Assembly (NCBI GenBank): GCA_004322425.1
Contig: SCVJ01000041.1
Span: 1 to 44,863, forward strand
Length of the DNA: 44,863 bases
Direction: 5' to 3'
DNA from: Chitinophagaceae bacterium
GTDB taxonomy: Bacteria; Bacteroidota; Bacteroidia; Chitinophagales; Chitinophagaceae
Shown here: in pieces, positions 17,593 through 25,776 of the stretch
How the letters are laid out: every line of letters starts with the position of its first letter
Position numbering within the stretch: the first letter of the stretch is position 1
Notes under the pieces: model-generated
Told to the model about the DNA's origin: nothing
The model's database searches: none
Seen by the model: the letters and a program-made list of their open reading frames with translations, nothing else
Translations under genes and position numbers: made by a program

Positions 17593-18147
17593 TTAAAAAA
17601 TAAAATTAGATTGACAATTCTCTAACGATGGAAGACTTTTATCTTTTTCTGAAACAATCATTTTATCGTCAGGAATTTTCCAGTCAATATTTAACTGAAC
17701 ATCATTTAAACAAATTCCTTGCTCAGCATCTTTATTATAAAATTGATCGCATTTGTAAATAACTTCTGCCCGTTGACTTAGCACTGAAAATCCATGTGCA
17801 AATCCTTTGGGTATTAATAATTGTTTTTTATTTTCTGCAGAAAGTTCAAGTACAAAGCTTTTTCCGAATGTGGGAGATTTTTTTCTAATATCCACTGCAA
17901 CATCTAAAATTGTTCCTGATAATACTCTTATCAACTTTGTTTGTGCAAAAGGATTCAATTGATAATGCAAGCCTCTTACAACTCCATATTGTGAAGACGA
18001 TTGATTATCCTGAATAAAATCAATACTTACGCCGGCTTGTTCAAAATCTTTTTTATTATAGGCTTCGAAAAAATAACCGCGACTGTCTTCGTGAACAAGC
18101 GGTTCATAAATTAGTAATCCCGAAAAACCTGTTTCAATAAATGGCAT
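17593..18147 (-). CDS. rfbC: dTDP-4-dehydrorhamnose 3,5-epimerase
   Basis: A 184-residue cupin-fold RmlC protein that epimerises dTDP-4-keto-6-deoxyglucose at C3 and C5. Family motifs seen are DSRGYFFEAYN, FIQDNQSSSQYGVVRGLHYQ (with the catalytic His in GLHYQ), VAVDIRKKSPTFGK, and IPKGFAHGFSVLS. It lies eight bases after the UDP-xylose synthase gene and two bases before rfbD. Confidence 0.93.
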   Translation of the reverse strand: MPFIETGFSGLLIYEPLVHEDSRGYFFEAYNKKDFEQAGVSIDFIQDNQSSSQYGVVRGLHYQLNPFAQTKLIRVLSGTILDVAVDIRKKSPTFGKSFVLELSAENKKQLLIPKGFAHGFSVLSQRAEVIYKCDQFYNKDAEQGICLNDVQLNIDWKIPDDKMIVSEKDKSLPSLENCQSNFIF

Positions 18148-18155
18148 TCTACTTA

Positions 18156-19139
18156 TTATTTTTGGCTAACAAATTCTTTAGGTTGCTTAATTAATTCATC
18201 AGCAGATAAAGATTTAAAATAATCAAATGTAATTTTCAATCCTTCTTTACGATTTACTTTTGGAGCCCAATCCAATAATTGTTTTGCTTTCGTAATATCG
18301 GGTTGACGTTGTTTTGGATCATCTTCAGGTAATGGCTTGTAACTTATTTTTACTTTATTGCCGGTAAGTTCCAAAATTTCATTTGCAAATTCCAAAAGAG
18401 AAATTTCATTGGGATTACCCAAGTTAACGGGCAAATGATAATCGCTTAGCAATAAACGATAAAGACCATCTATCAAATCATCCACATAACAAAAACTTCT
18501 AGTTTGAGAACCATCGCCAAAAACAGTCAAATCTTCTCCACGCAAAGCCTGACCAATAAAAGCAGGCAATGCTCTTCCATCATTCAATCGCATTCTTGGT
18601 CCATACGTATTAAAAATTCTGGCGATACGGGTCTCCACTTTATGAAAACTATTATACGCCATTGTAATGGATTCCATAAATCGCTTGGCTTCGTCGTAAA
18701 CGCCTCGCGGACCAACAGGATTTACATTCCCCCAATATTCTTCCGTTTGTGGATGAACTAATGGATCGCCATAAACTTCACTAGTGGAAGCCACTAAAAT
18801 TCTTGCCTTCTTTGTTTTTGCAAGTCCCAAACAATTATGCGTACCCATTGATCCAACTTTTAAAGTTTGGATTGGAATTTTTAAATAATCAATCGGACTA
18901 GCTGGTGAAGCGAAATGTAAAATATAATCAAGTGGCCCAGTCAAGTGAATGAATTTAGTTATATCGTGATGATAAAATTCGAATTGCTCTAATTTAAAAA
19001 GATGATTAATGTTTTTTAAATCGCCAGTAATAAGATTATCCATTGCTACAACATGGTAGTCTTCTTTAATAAACTTTTCGCAAAGATGCGATCCCAAAAA
19101 ACCTGCGGCTCCGGTAATAAGAATTTTTTTTCTTTTCAT
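18156..19139 (-). CDS. UDP-glucuronate decarboxylase (UDP-xylose synthase, UXS family)
   Basis: A 327-residue extended SDR. The cofactor loop is [14 protein letters not shown], followed by [37 protein letters not shown] and the catalytic YDEAKR, which is the UXS signature. It oxidises and decarboxylates UDP-glucuronate to UDP-xylose (or stops at the 4-keto-pentose in related enzymes). The gene directly upstream makes UDP-glucuronate, so the two form a Glc to GlcA to Xyl route. Gap to ugd is six bases. The main alternative is a related NDP-sugar epimerase, but the motif set fits UXS well. Confidence 0.88.
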   Translation of the reverse strand: MKRKKILITGAAGFLGSHLCEKFIKEDYHVVAMDNLITGDLKNINHLFKLEQFEFYHHDITKFIHLTGPLDYILHFASPASPIDYLKIPIQTLKVGSMGTHNCLGLAKTKKARILVASTSEVYGDPLVHPQTEEYWGNVNPVGPRGVYDEAKRFMESITMAYNSFHKVETRIARIFNTYGPRMRLNDGRALPAFIGQALRGEDLTVFGDGSQTRSFCYVDDLIDGLYRLLLSDYHLPVNLGNPNEISLLEFANEILELTGNKVKISYKPLPEDDPKQRQPDITKAKQLLDWAPKVNRKEGLKITFDYFKSLSADELIKQPKEFVSQK

Positions 19140-19145
19140 ACTATT

Positions 19146-20459
19146 TTAAGGACGGCTGGTTTTTCTTCCAATACTCTCATAATAATATCCCAACTGTTTC
19201 ATTTGTTCCGGATCAAATACATTTCTGCCGTCAAAAATGACTTTATTTTTCATGAGTCCGTTCATTTTTTCAAAATCTGGAGTTCGAAATTCACTCCACT
19301 CCGTAGCAATCAACAACGCATCGCAATTTGCAAGTGCTTTGTATTGATTTTCTGCAAATTCAATTTTTTCTCCCAAAATTGCTTTTACATTTTTCATCGC
19401 TTCAGGATCAAATGCTGATACTGTAGCTCCTTCTTTCAATAACTCATCAATTAAATAAAGTGCAGAGGATTCTCTAATATCATCTGTGTTTGGCTTGAAA
19501 GCAAGACCCCAAACAGCAATTTTTTTACCTTTTAAATTATTGTTGAAATATTTATTAATGCGTGGAATGAGACATATTTTTTGTTTATTATTTACTTCGA
19601 TTACGGCTTCAATAATTTTAAATCTGTAATCCAATTCCTCTGCCGATTTTGCAAGTGCTTTTACATCTTTCGGGAAACAACTTCCGCCATAACCAATGCC
19701 TGCAAATAAAAATCGTTTACCAATTCGATCATCACTTCCTAATCCTCTACGTACCATGTCAACATCTGCTCCTAAAATTTCGCACATTCGTGCAATTTCA
19801 TTCATAAATGTAATTTTAGTTGCAAGAAATGCGTTGGCCGCATACTTTGTTAACTCTGCCGATTTTGCATCCATGTATAAGACTGGATTACCTTGTCGCA
19901 CAAAAGGAGCAAAAAGTTCATTCATGACTTTTCGTGCTTTTTCAGATTCTGTTCCAATAACCACTCTATCGGGTTTCATAAAATCTTCAACGGCTACTCC
20001 TTCTCGTAAAAACTCGGGATTGGAAACAACATCAAATTCTCCTTTGTAATTTTTTGCAATAGCTTGATAAACTTTTTCTGCTGTACCAACTGGCACTGTA
20101 CTTTTATCAATTATCACTTTATAGGAAGTCAATAATTTACTTAAATCATCAGCTACTTGTAAAATGTATTTTAAGTCGGCACCACCATTGCCATTTGGAG
20201 GTGTTGGAAGTGCTAAAAAAATAACACTAGCATCTTCTATTCCTTCGGCAAGGCTAGTTGTAAATTTTAACCTGCCTTCTTTTAAATTTCTTAAAAATAT
20301 TTTTTCAAGACCGGGCTCATAAATAGTTATCTCTCCATTTGTTAATCTCTCTACTTTTGATACATCGACATCCACGCAAGTGACCACATTTCCGGTTTCC
20401 GCAAAACAAGTTCCTGTTACTAATCCTACATAACCGGTTCCTACTACTGAAATTTTCAT
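19146..20459 (-). CDS. ugd: UDP-glucose 6-dehydrogenase
   Basis: A 437-residue enzyme of the UDP-glucose/GDP-mannose dehydrogenase family that oxidises UDP-glucose to UDP-glucuronate with two NAD+. Features: N-terminal Rossmann loop VGTGYVGLVTGTCFAE, TPPNGNGGADL, STVPVGT, the NPEFLREG segment, the catalytic cysteine in GYGGSCFPKDV, and the C-terminal domain with GLAFKPNTDDIRESSAL. Gap to the upstream DegT gene is six bases, and to the UXS gene also six, so the operon is tight. Confidence 0.95.
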   Translation of the reverse strand: MKISVVGTGYVGLVTGTCFAETGNVVTCVDVDVSKVERLTNGEITIYEPGLEKIFLRNLKEGRLKFTTSLAEGIEDASVIFLALPTPPNGNGGADLKYILQVADDLSKLLTSYKVIIDKSTVPVGTAEKVYQAIAKNYKGEFDVVSNPEFLREGVAVEDFMKPDRVVIGTESEKARKVMNELFAPFVRQGNPVLYMDAKSAELTKYAANAFLATKITFMNEIARMCEILGADVDMVRRGLGSDDRIGKRFLFAGIGYGGSCFPKDVKALAKSAEELDYRFKIIEAVIEVNNKQKICLIPRINKYFNNNLKGKKIAVWGLAFKPNTDDIRESSALYLIDELLKEGATVSAFDPEAMKNVKAILGEKIEFAENQYKALANCDALLIATEWSEFRTPDFEKMNGLMKNKVIFDGRNVFDPEQMKQLGYYYESIGRKTSRP

Positions 20460-20465
20460 AATTGG

Positions 20466-21611
20466 TTATTGATTTATAAATTCTAAAACTTTCGATGTAA
20501 TATAATTTAATTGCTCTTCATCCATCTCTGTATGAATGGGTAACGAAATTACTCGTTCTGTCAACCAATCGGTTACAGGCATTTTATTTTCAGATACATT
20601 AAATTGTTGAAACATAATTTGTTTATGCCCAGGAACTGGATAATAAATCATTGCCGGAATTCCTTGTTGGCCAAGATATTCAATTAATTTGGATCGATAG
20701 CCAGACGGATCCACACTTTCATTTATCACCAAAGTGTATTGATGAAAAACATGCGAACAATAGGATGCTCGAAAAGGAATCGTAATTTTTTTATGGTTTG
20801 CAAAAGCTTGATCATAAAAGTCAGCTACTTTTTTTCTCGCTAAAATATATTCATCAAGATGTTTAAGTTTTGTATTTAAAATAGCAGCTTGAATAGTATC
20901 CAATCGACTATTACAACCCACTACATCGTGATAATATCTTTTGCTTTGCCCATGATTGGTAATCATTTTTATGCTAGTTGCCAAGTCATCATCATTCGTA
21001 AAAATTGCACCGCCATCGCCATATGCCCCTAAATTTTTGGATGGGAAAAAGGAAGTTGTTCCGATCGTACCCAAGGTTCCAGCTTTTTTAAATGCACCAT
21101 CATTAAAATAATAATCTGCACCAATTGCTTGTGCATTATCTTCTATTACTAATAAATTGTGCTCTTTTGCAATGGCTAATATTTCTTCCATTGGCGCCGT
21201 TAGTCCAAACATATGAACTGGAACGATAGCTTTAGTTTTATTAGTGATTACTTTCCTTAATGATTCTGGATCGATACAAAAAGTTTGTGGATCCACTTCC
21301 ACAAAAACGGGAGTTAATTGCAATAATGCAATTACTTCGGTGGTTGCAATAAATGTAAAAGAAGGAGTAATGACTTCATCGCCGGGCTTTAAGCCTAGAG
21401 CCATTAAAGCAATCTGTAAAGCGTCCGTTCCATTAGCACAAGGAATTACATGTTTAACTCCAAGATATGCTGCTAAATTATCCGCAAATTGTTGAACATC
21501 ATTTCCGTTTATGAATTGTGTGCGATCCAATACACTCAATATTCCATTATCTATTTCTGTTTTGATTTTTAAATATTGCTGTTTCAAATCAACCATTTGG
21601 ATGGGCTGCAT
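20466..21611 (-). CDS. DegT/DnrJ/EryC1/StrS-family sugar aminotransferase
   Basis: A PLP enzyme of about 381 residues that aminates keto-sugar nucleotides. Motifs: VIPCANGTDALQIAL, GDEVITPSFTFIAT, VIEDNAQAIGA and the Schiff-base lysine K192 in FFPSKNLGAYGDGGA. I place the start at ATG 21609-21611 (MQPIQMVDLKQQY), because the further in-frame TTG at 21636-21638 overlaps the predicted -7 box. It heads the nucleotide-sugar operon. Its keto-sugar substrate is unknown; the UXS product route or an intermediate of the rhamnose route are both possible. No acetyltransferase or glycosyltransferase is adjacent. Confidence 0.87.
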   Translation of the reverse strand: MQPIQMVDLKQQYLKIKTEIDNGILSVLDRTQFINGNDVQQFADNLAAYLGVKHVIPCANGTDALQIALMALGLKPGDEVITPSFTFIATTEVIALLQLTPVFVEVDPQTFCIDPESLRKVITNKTKAIVPVHMFGLTAPMEEILAIAKEHNLLVIEDNAQAIGADYYFNDGAFKKAGTLGTIGTTSFFPSKNLGAYGDGGAIFTNDDDLATSIKMITNHGQSKRYYHDVVGCNSRLDTIQAAILNTKLKHLDEYILARKKVADFYDQAFANHKKITIPFRASYCSHVFHQYTLVINESVDPSGYRSKLIEYLGQQGIPAMIYYPVPGHKQIMFQQFNVSENKMPVTDWLTERVISLPIHTEMDEEQLNYITSKVLEFINQ

Positions 21612-21635
21612 AGGATTTCTTTTAGGATAATTTTT

Positions 21636-21643
21636 CAAAAATA
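21636..21643 (-). promoter_or_regulatory. Candidate -7 box of the nucleotide-sugar operon
   Basis: Minus-strand TATTTTTG, 25 bases upstream of the DegT aminotransferase ATG. A divergent box for waaA is 30 bases away, so the two units share one short intergenic region. No clear TTG is seen at -33. Confidence 0.55.
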
Positions 21644-21672
21644 AGAAAATGTACTAGTTAACCGATAGACTA

Positions 21673-21680
21673 TACTTTTG
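21673..21680 (+). promoter_or_regulatory. Candidate -7 box of waaA
   Basis: Plus-strand TACTTTTG fits TAnnTTTG and lies 22 bases before the TTG start of waaA. No good -33 TTG is visible. Confidence 0.55.
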
Positions 21681-21702
21681 TAATACCAAAAACATTTTTA
21701 GC

Positions 21703-22962
21703 TTGACGCTTCTTTTATATAAAATTTTCCTCTTGCTTTATCGCCTCACTATTCAAATTGTTTCCCTTTGGAACAAAAAGGCACAGTTATGGATTGCGGG
21801 GAGGAATAATATTTTTAGCAACTTAAAAGACTCACTTCAACAAAACAATTTTCCTGTCGTTTGGATGCATTGTTCTTCTTTGGGCGAATTTGAGCAGGGA
21901 AGGCCAATACTTGAATCACTTAAGCAACAAGATGGAAATATTAAAATTCTACTCACTTTTTTTTCTCCTTCTGGTTTTGAAATTAGAAAAAATTATACTG
22001 GCGCTGACTGGATCTATTATTTGCCAATGGACTCACCTTCAAATGCAAAAACATTTTTAGATATCGTTAATCCTTCGTTAGTAATTTTTGTAAAATATGA
22101 ATACTGGTTTTATTATTTAACCGAATGTAAAAAAAGAAAAATACCACTCTTGCTTGTCTCTGGCATTTTCAGAAGCACCCACCCTTTCTTTAAATGGTAT
22201 GGCAGCTTTCACAGAAAAATGCTGGATTGCTTTACTCATTTTTTTGTGCAGGATGAAAATTCAACAAATCTACTTCACTCTATCCAGTTAAATAATTGCA
22301 CAGTTTCTGGTGATACGCGATTTGATAGAGTAATTACTATTAAAGAAAATTTCACTCCATTTCCCGCAATAGAAAAATTTATTTCAAATTCAAAAGTATT
22401 AATAGCCGGCAGTACTTGGCAGAAGGATGAAAATATTATTTCGGAAGCTTTTGAGTCATCACCTCACCGATTGAAACTAATTATTGCTCCACATGAAATT
22501 CATCAAAATCGATTACAGGAAATAAAAAATAATTTTCCCAACAGTGTTTTACTTTCAGAATTTTCAACAATCAATTCAACAGAAAAAGTCTACGATTGTC
22601 TTATCATTGACTCCATAGGAATTCTCGCAAACCTTTATCATTATGCTACTATCGCCTATATTGGTGGCGGCTTCAATAATGGAATCCATAACACACTTGA
22701 AGCTGCGGTTCATGGTAAACCAATACTATTTGGTCCAAAATTTGAAAAGTTTAATGAAGCAAAGTTTTTGATAAAAGAGAAAGCAGCATTTTGTATTACA
22801 AATACTACTTCACTAAAAAACAAAATTGATACCCTATTAAATGATGTTGTCGTTTATGGAAACTGTTGTTTGAAATCAAAAGAATATGTGCAAATGCAAA
22901 AAGGAGCTACGCAAGTAATTACTGATTACATTCAGGAAAATCGTCTTTTAACTAATCCGTAA
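21703..22962 (+). CDS. waaA: 3-deoxy-D-manno-octulosonic acid (Kdo) transferase
   Basis: A 419-residue GT-B enzyme that adds Kdo to lipid A precursors at the inner membrane. It has an N-terminal membrane anchor (LLLYKIFLLLYRLTIQIVSLW), then WMHCSSLGEFEQGRPILE with the conserved catalytic Glu, the FVKYEYWFYYL segment, AGSTWQKDE, and the nucleotide-binding end GGGFNNGIHNTLEAAVHGKPILFGP. The start appears to be TTG at 21703, because no ATG occurs in frame before residue 55 and the anchor is needed. Its 3' end overlaps the next, convergent gene by 31 bases. It stands beside a surface-sugar operon, which fits lipopolysaccharide synthesis. Confidence 0.92.
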   Translation: MTLLLYKIFLLLYRLTIQIVSLWNKKAQLWIAGRNNIFSNLKDSLQQNNFPVVWMHCSSLGEFEQGRPILESLKQQDGNIKILLTFFSPSGFEIRKNYTGADWIYYLPMDSPSNAKTFLDIVNPSLVIFVKYEYWFYYLTECKKRKIPLLLVSGIFRSTHPFFKWYGSFHRKMLDCFTHFFVQDENSTNLLHSIQLNNCTVSGDTRFDRVITIKENFTPFPAIEKFISNSKVLIAGSTWQKDENIISEAFESSPHRLKLIIAPHEIHQNRLQEIKNNFPNSVLLSEFSTINSTEKVYDCLIIDSIGILANLYHYATIAYIGGGFNNGIHNTLEAAVHGKPILFGPKFEKFNEAKFLIKEKAAFCITNTTSLKNKIDTLLNDVVVYGNCCLKSKEYVQMQKGATQVITDYIQENRLLTNP

Positions 22963-23387
22963 AATTGTTGCACTTGAGAGTTAGCTTTTTCCCATTTTAA
23001 TTTTGAAAGCAGTTCTTCTTCCATCCAAAATTCAGCCTCGGCATAATTTGTAAATTTGTTGATTTCTCTAACCGTTTTATCATATAATCCTTCATCGCCT
23101 TTAAATAATTCTTGAATAAAAATAAACTTTTGATTTACATCAATAGCTTTATGAAGATTGTGAATAGTGGCTTTTTTTAACGATTGTAAAACTTCAACCT
23201 TTTCTACTTTAAGTTTATCATTCAGCGACTCTTTCTGCGAAAAATGAGCATTTATTTCATTACCATTATTTCCTTGTGCTTCTAGTTCAATTTGAAGTTT
23301 CTGCACTGTTTCCTTTAACTGACCTATTGTTGCGCTCAATTTTAGCTGCTCTTGAAGTGTTTCGACTAATGCTTTTACTCGTTCCAT
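22932..23387 (-). CDS. Conserved hypothetical coiled-coil protein
   Basis: A 151-residue protein of unknown function. Residues 1-75 are charged and heptad-like (LKETVQKLQIELEAQ), predicting a coiled coil; the second half has a folded segment FIFIQELFKGDEGLYDKTVREIN and a final KRRFS. I recall similar C-terminal segments (a KF-FI-ELF-GD motif and an RRF-like end) in Bacteroidota hypotheticals of this size, but no function. No signal peptide or membrane segment. It overlaps the waaA 3' end tail-to-tail by 31 bases and is divergent from tdk. Confidence 0.75.
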   Translation of the reverse strand: MERVKALVETLQEQLKLSATIGQLKETVQKLQIELEAQGNNGNEINAHFSQKESLNDKLKVEKVEVLQSLKKATIHNLHKAIDVNQKFIFIQELFKGDEGLYDKTVREINKFTNYAEAEFWMEEELLSKLKWEKANSQVQQFYGLVKRRFS

Positions 23388-23488
23388 TTGTTTGTATTAT
23401 TTTTGAAGCCAACGGAAAAATAACATCCGTTGAAAATTAAAATTACTAACTGTTTTTCAACAATACCTTACTATAAATTTATTTAACA

Positions 23489-24055
23489 ATGTTTATTGAA
23501 CCCAATATTAGAGGCAACCGAAAAGGATGGATTGAAGTAATTTGTGGATCGATGTTTAGTGGCAAAACGGAAGAATTGATACGAAGATTGAAGCGTGCAA
23601 AAATTGCCAATTTAAAAGTAGAAATTTTTAAACCCACTATTGACGTTCGTTTTGATAAAATTAAAATTGTGTCGCACGACGAAAACGAAATTCATTCCAC
23701 TCCAGTTGAAAACTCAAAGAAAATATTTTCATTAATTCAAGGAGTTGAAGTAGTTGGTGTGGATGAAGCACAATTTTTCGATGACGATATAGCATCTGTT
23801 TGTGATGAATTGGCATTTCGTGGTGTACGTGTTATTGTGGCAGGATTAGATATGGACTTCTTGGGAAATCCATTTGGACAAATGCCACAACTTTTAGCGA
23901 AAGCAGATTATATTACGAAACTCCACGCCATTTGTGTGAAGTGCGGCAATATTGCAAACTATAGTTATCGAAAAACACAAGAAGGACCACAGGTAGTTTT
24001 AGGCGCTATGGATGTTTATGAACCTCGTTGCAGAAGTTGTTATCAGGAAAAATAA
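23489..24055 (+). CDS. tdk: Thymidine kinase (type II, zinc-binding)
   Basis: A 188-residue enzyme that phosphorylates thymidine to dTMP in the salvage pathway. The P-loop is GSMFSGKT (residues 20-27), the Mg/catalytic segment is DEAQFF (92-97), followed by AGLDMDFLGNPF. The zinc site is formed by CVKC and by CRSC at the C-terminus, and the lasso segment is between them. ccmB follows immediately on the same strand. Confidence 0.96.
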   Translation: MFIEPNIRGNRKGWIEVICGSMFSGKTEELIRRLKRAKIANLKVEIFKPTIDVRFDKIKIVSHDENEIHSTPVENSKKIFSLIQGVEVVGVDEAQFFDDDIASVCDELAFRGVRVIVAGLDMDFLGNPFGQMPQLLAKADYITKLHAICVKCGNIANYSYRKTQEGPQVVLGAMDVYEPRCRSCYQEK

Positions 24056-24056
24056 T

Positions 24057-24713
24057 TTGAAATCATTGAGTCACATATTGACACTGGTAAAAAAAGATTT
24101 GTTGCTTGAAATTAGGCAACAGTACAGCTTTTATGGAATCCTACTTTATATTGGCGCTACTATTTTTGTACTTTTTGTAACTATGAATGAACCCGAAACA
24201 AAAGTTTGGAATGGACTTTTTTGGGTTGTGCAATTATTTATTTGCATCAATGCGGTAGCAAAAAGTTTTTTGCAAGAAAGCAAGGGAAGAATTCTGTATT
24301 TCTACTCCATTGTAAATCCCAGAGATTTCGTTTTAGCCAAACTTTTATTCAACTCTCTATTTATGTTGCTCATGAGTTTGCTAAGTCTTTTTCTTTTCAC
24401 TCTTTTTATGGGTAACCCAATTCAAAAAGCTGGACAATTTATTGGCTTGGTTCTTTTAGGAGGTTGGGGTCTTAGTCTTATTTTTACCTTCTTGGCAGCC
24501 ATTGCTGCAAAAGCACAGCAGAATGCAGCTATCATGGCAATACTTGGATTTCCTATCATCATACCGCAACTATTGTTGCTCTCAAAACTTTCCAACTCGG
24601 TTTTTAGTTTCTCAACTTCTATTGCATTACCAACAGTTTTGCTAATCTTAGCATTGAATATTTTAGTTATTTTCTTGGCCACTATTCTTTTCCCTTTTCT
24701 TTGGAAAGATTAA
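24057..24713 (+). CDS. ccmB: Cytochrome c maturation protein CcmB (heme exporter membrane subunit)
   Basis: A membrane protein of about 218 residues with six predicted segments, matching CcmB of the CcmABC heme-handling ABC complex. After a short cytoplasmic start (SHILTLVKKDLLLEIRQQYSFYG), characteristic of CcmB, come hydrophobic segments and the conserved QESKGRILYFYSIVNP and GNPIQKAG. I chose the TTG at 24057, two bases after the tdk stop, because the family begins just before the KKDLLLE motif; an in-frame ATG at 24012 inside tdk would add 15 unrelated residues. The ATPase CcmA is not adjacent. Confidence 0.82.
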   Translation: MKSLSHILTLVKKDLLLEIRQQYSFYGILLYIGATIFVLFVTMNEPETKVWNGLFWVVQLFICINAVAKSFLQESKGRILYFYSIVNPRDFVLAKLLFNSLFMLLMSLLSLFLFTLFMGNPIQKAGQFIGLVLLGGWGLSLIFTFLAAIAAKAQQNAAIMAILGFPIIIPQLLLLSKLSNSVFSFSTSIALPTVLLILALNILVIFLATILFPFLWKD

Positions 24714-24784
24714 AACATTTTTTGATTAAAGTTCTTCAAATTGGAAAAACACTTTAAGTCTTTTTCGATATACTCATTTCCCCT

Positions 24785-24792
24785 TAATTTTG
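24785..24792 (+). promoter_or_regulatory. Candidate -7 box of ccmC
   Basis: TAATTTTG, 43 bases before the ccmC ATG in the 122-base gap after ccmB. It would allow ccmC-ccmD to be transcribed apart from tdk-ccmB. The -33 element is not clear. Confidence 0.45.
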
Positions 24793-24835
24793 TGCACCTT
24801 TTTAAAATGTCAATTCATTTTTTGGCAATCCTTCC

Positions 24836-25546
24836 ATGAGTGAACCTAAAAATTATATGTACAAATCGTGGTGGAAAATTTTAAGTGGAGTTCTTCTGCT
24901 TTATACTTTTGCTGCTGGAATTTTATTATCGGTTCCTAGATTACCGCAATTACAGGAAACTATTCGTAATCTTTATTTTCATGTTTGCATGTGGTTTGCC
25001 ATGATGGTACTTTTCACAATTTCTTTTATCAACGCCATCAAATATCTTCGGAGCAACAAATTGATCTATGACATTAAATCAAGGCAATATGCGGTGGTAG
25101 GCATTATTCTAGGATTACTCGGTTATTTAACCGGTATAATTTGGATGAGCTATACATGGGCTGACCCCAATAATCCAGCTTATGCATCTTTCAATAGCAT
25201 TGCTCGTGAGCCAAAATTGATTGGAGCAGCAATTGCGCTTTTAGTTTATTTTGCTTATTTAGTTTTACGAGATTCCATTCAAGACATTGACAAAAAAGCC
25301 AGAATTAGCGCAGTGTATAATATTTTTGCATTTGCTATGCTATTCCCTTCTATTTGGATTTTACCCCGACTTTTACCTAGCCTCCATCCTGGAGCAGAAG
25401 GAAATCCTGCTTTGAATTTTAATGATATTTCACCTACTATGCGACTCGTTTTTTACCCTGCAGTTATTGGTTGGTCATTATTAGGTGTGTGGATTGCGAC
25501 ACTTAAAATTCGAATCAAAATGATAAAAGAAAAAATTATTTTATAA
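24836..25546 (+). CDS. ccmC: Cytochrome c biogenesis protein CcmC (heme-handling membrane protein)
   Basis: A 236-residue protein with six membrane segments of the CcmC/CcsA heme-handling superfamily. The external heme-ligand histidines appear as NLYFHVCMWF (first) and LLPSLHPG (second). Between them, where the tryptophan-rich WWD loop is expected, the sequence is WMSYTWADPNNPAY followed by EPKLIGAAIALLVYFAYLVLR; the second Trp and the Asp of the canonical WGxxWxWD pattern are not evident. The downstream RISAVYNIFAFAMLFPSIW segment is as expected for Bacteroidota CcmC. The stop overlaps the start of the ccmD-like gene (TAATG). Confidence 0.85.
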   Translation: MSEPKNYMYKSWWKILSGVLLLYTFAAGILLSVPRLPQLQETIRNLYFHVCMWFAMMVLFTISFINAIKYLRSNKLIYDIKSRQYAVVGIILGLLGYLTGIIWMSYTWADPNNPAYASFNSIAREPKLIGAAIALLVYFAYLVLRDSIQDIDKKARISAVYNIFAFAMLFPSIWILPRLLPSLHPGAEGNPALNFNDISPTMRLVFYPAVIGWSLLGVWIATLKIRIKMIKEKIIL

Positions 25547-25743
25547 TGAAAAAGAGTTTTACTTTTTTATGTTTACAGTTTTTATCTATTTTGTTAATTG
25601 CACAACAAAATGTGGAAATGGCTGATGTGATGCGCAGCAATGGAAAAATTTATGTTGTGCTGGCAGTTAGCATAACTATCTTAGTTGGATTATTCTTTTA
25701 CTTAATTCGTATTGACCGAAAAATTTCAAAATTGGAAAAATAA
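25546..25743 (+). CDS. ccmD: CcmD-like small membrane protein
   Basis: A 65-residue protein with an N-terminal hydrophobic or signal segment (MKKSFTFLCLQFLSILLIAQQ), a second membrane segment (IYVVLAVSITILVGLFFYLI) and a short basic C-terminus IRIDRKISKLEK, as in CcmD family members. CcmD helps release holo-CcmE from CcmC-heme. Its start codon overlaps the ccmC stop by one base, implying translational coupling. Assignment is by size, topology and position. Confidence 0.75.
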   Translation: MKKSFTFLCLQFLSILLIAQQNVEMADVMRSNGKIYVVLAVSITILVGLFFYLIRIDRKISKLEK

Positions 25744-25776
25744 TTATTCAAAAAACTTAAACCTTAAATATTTTAT

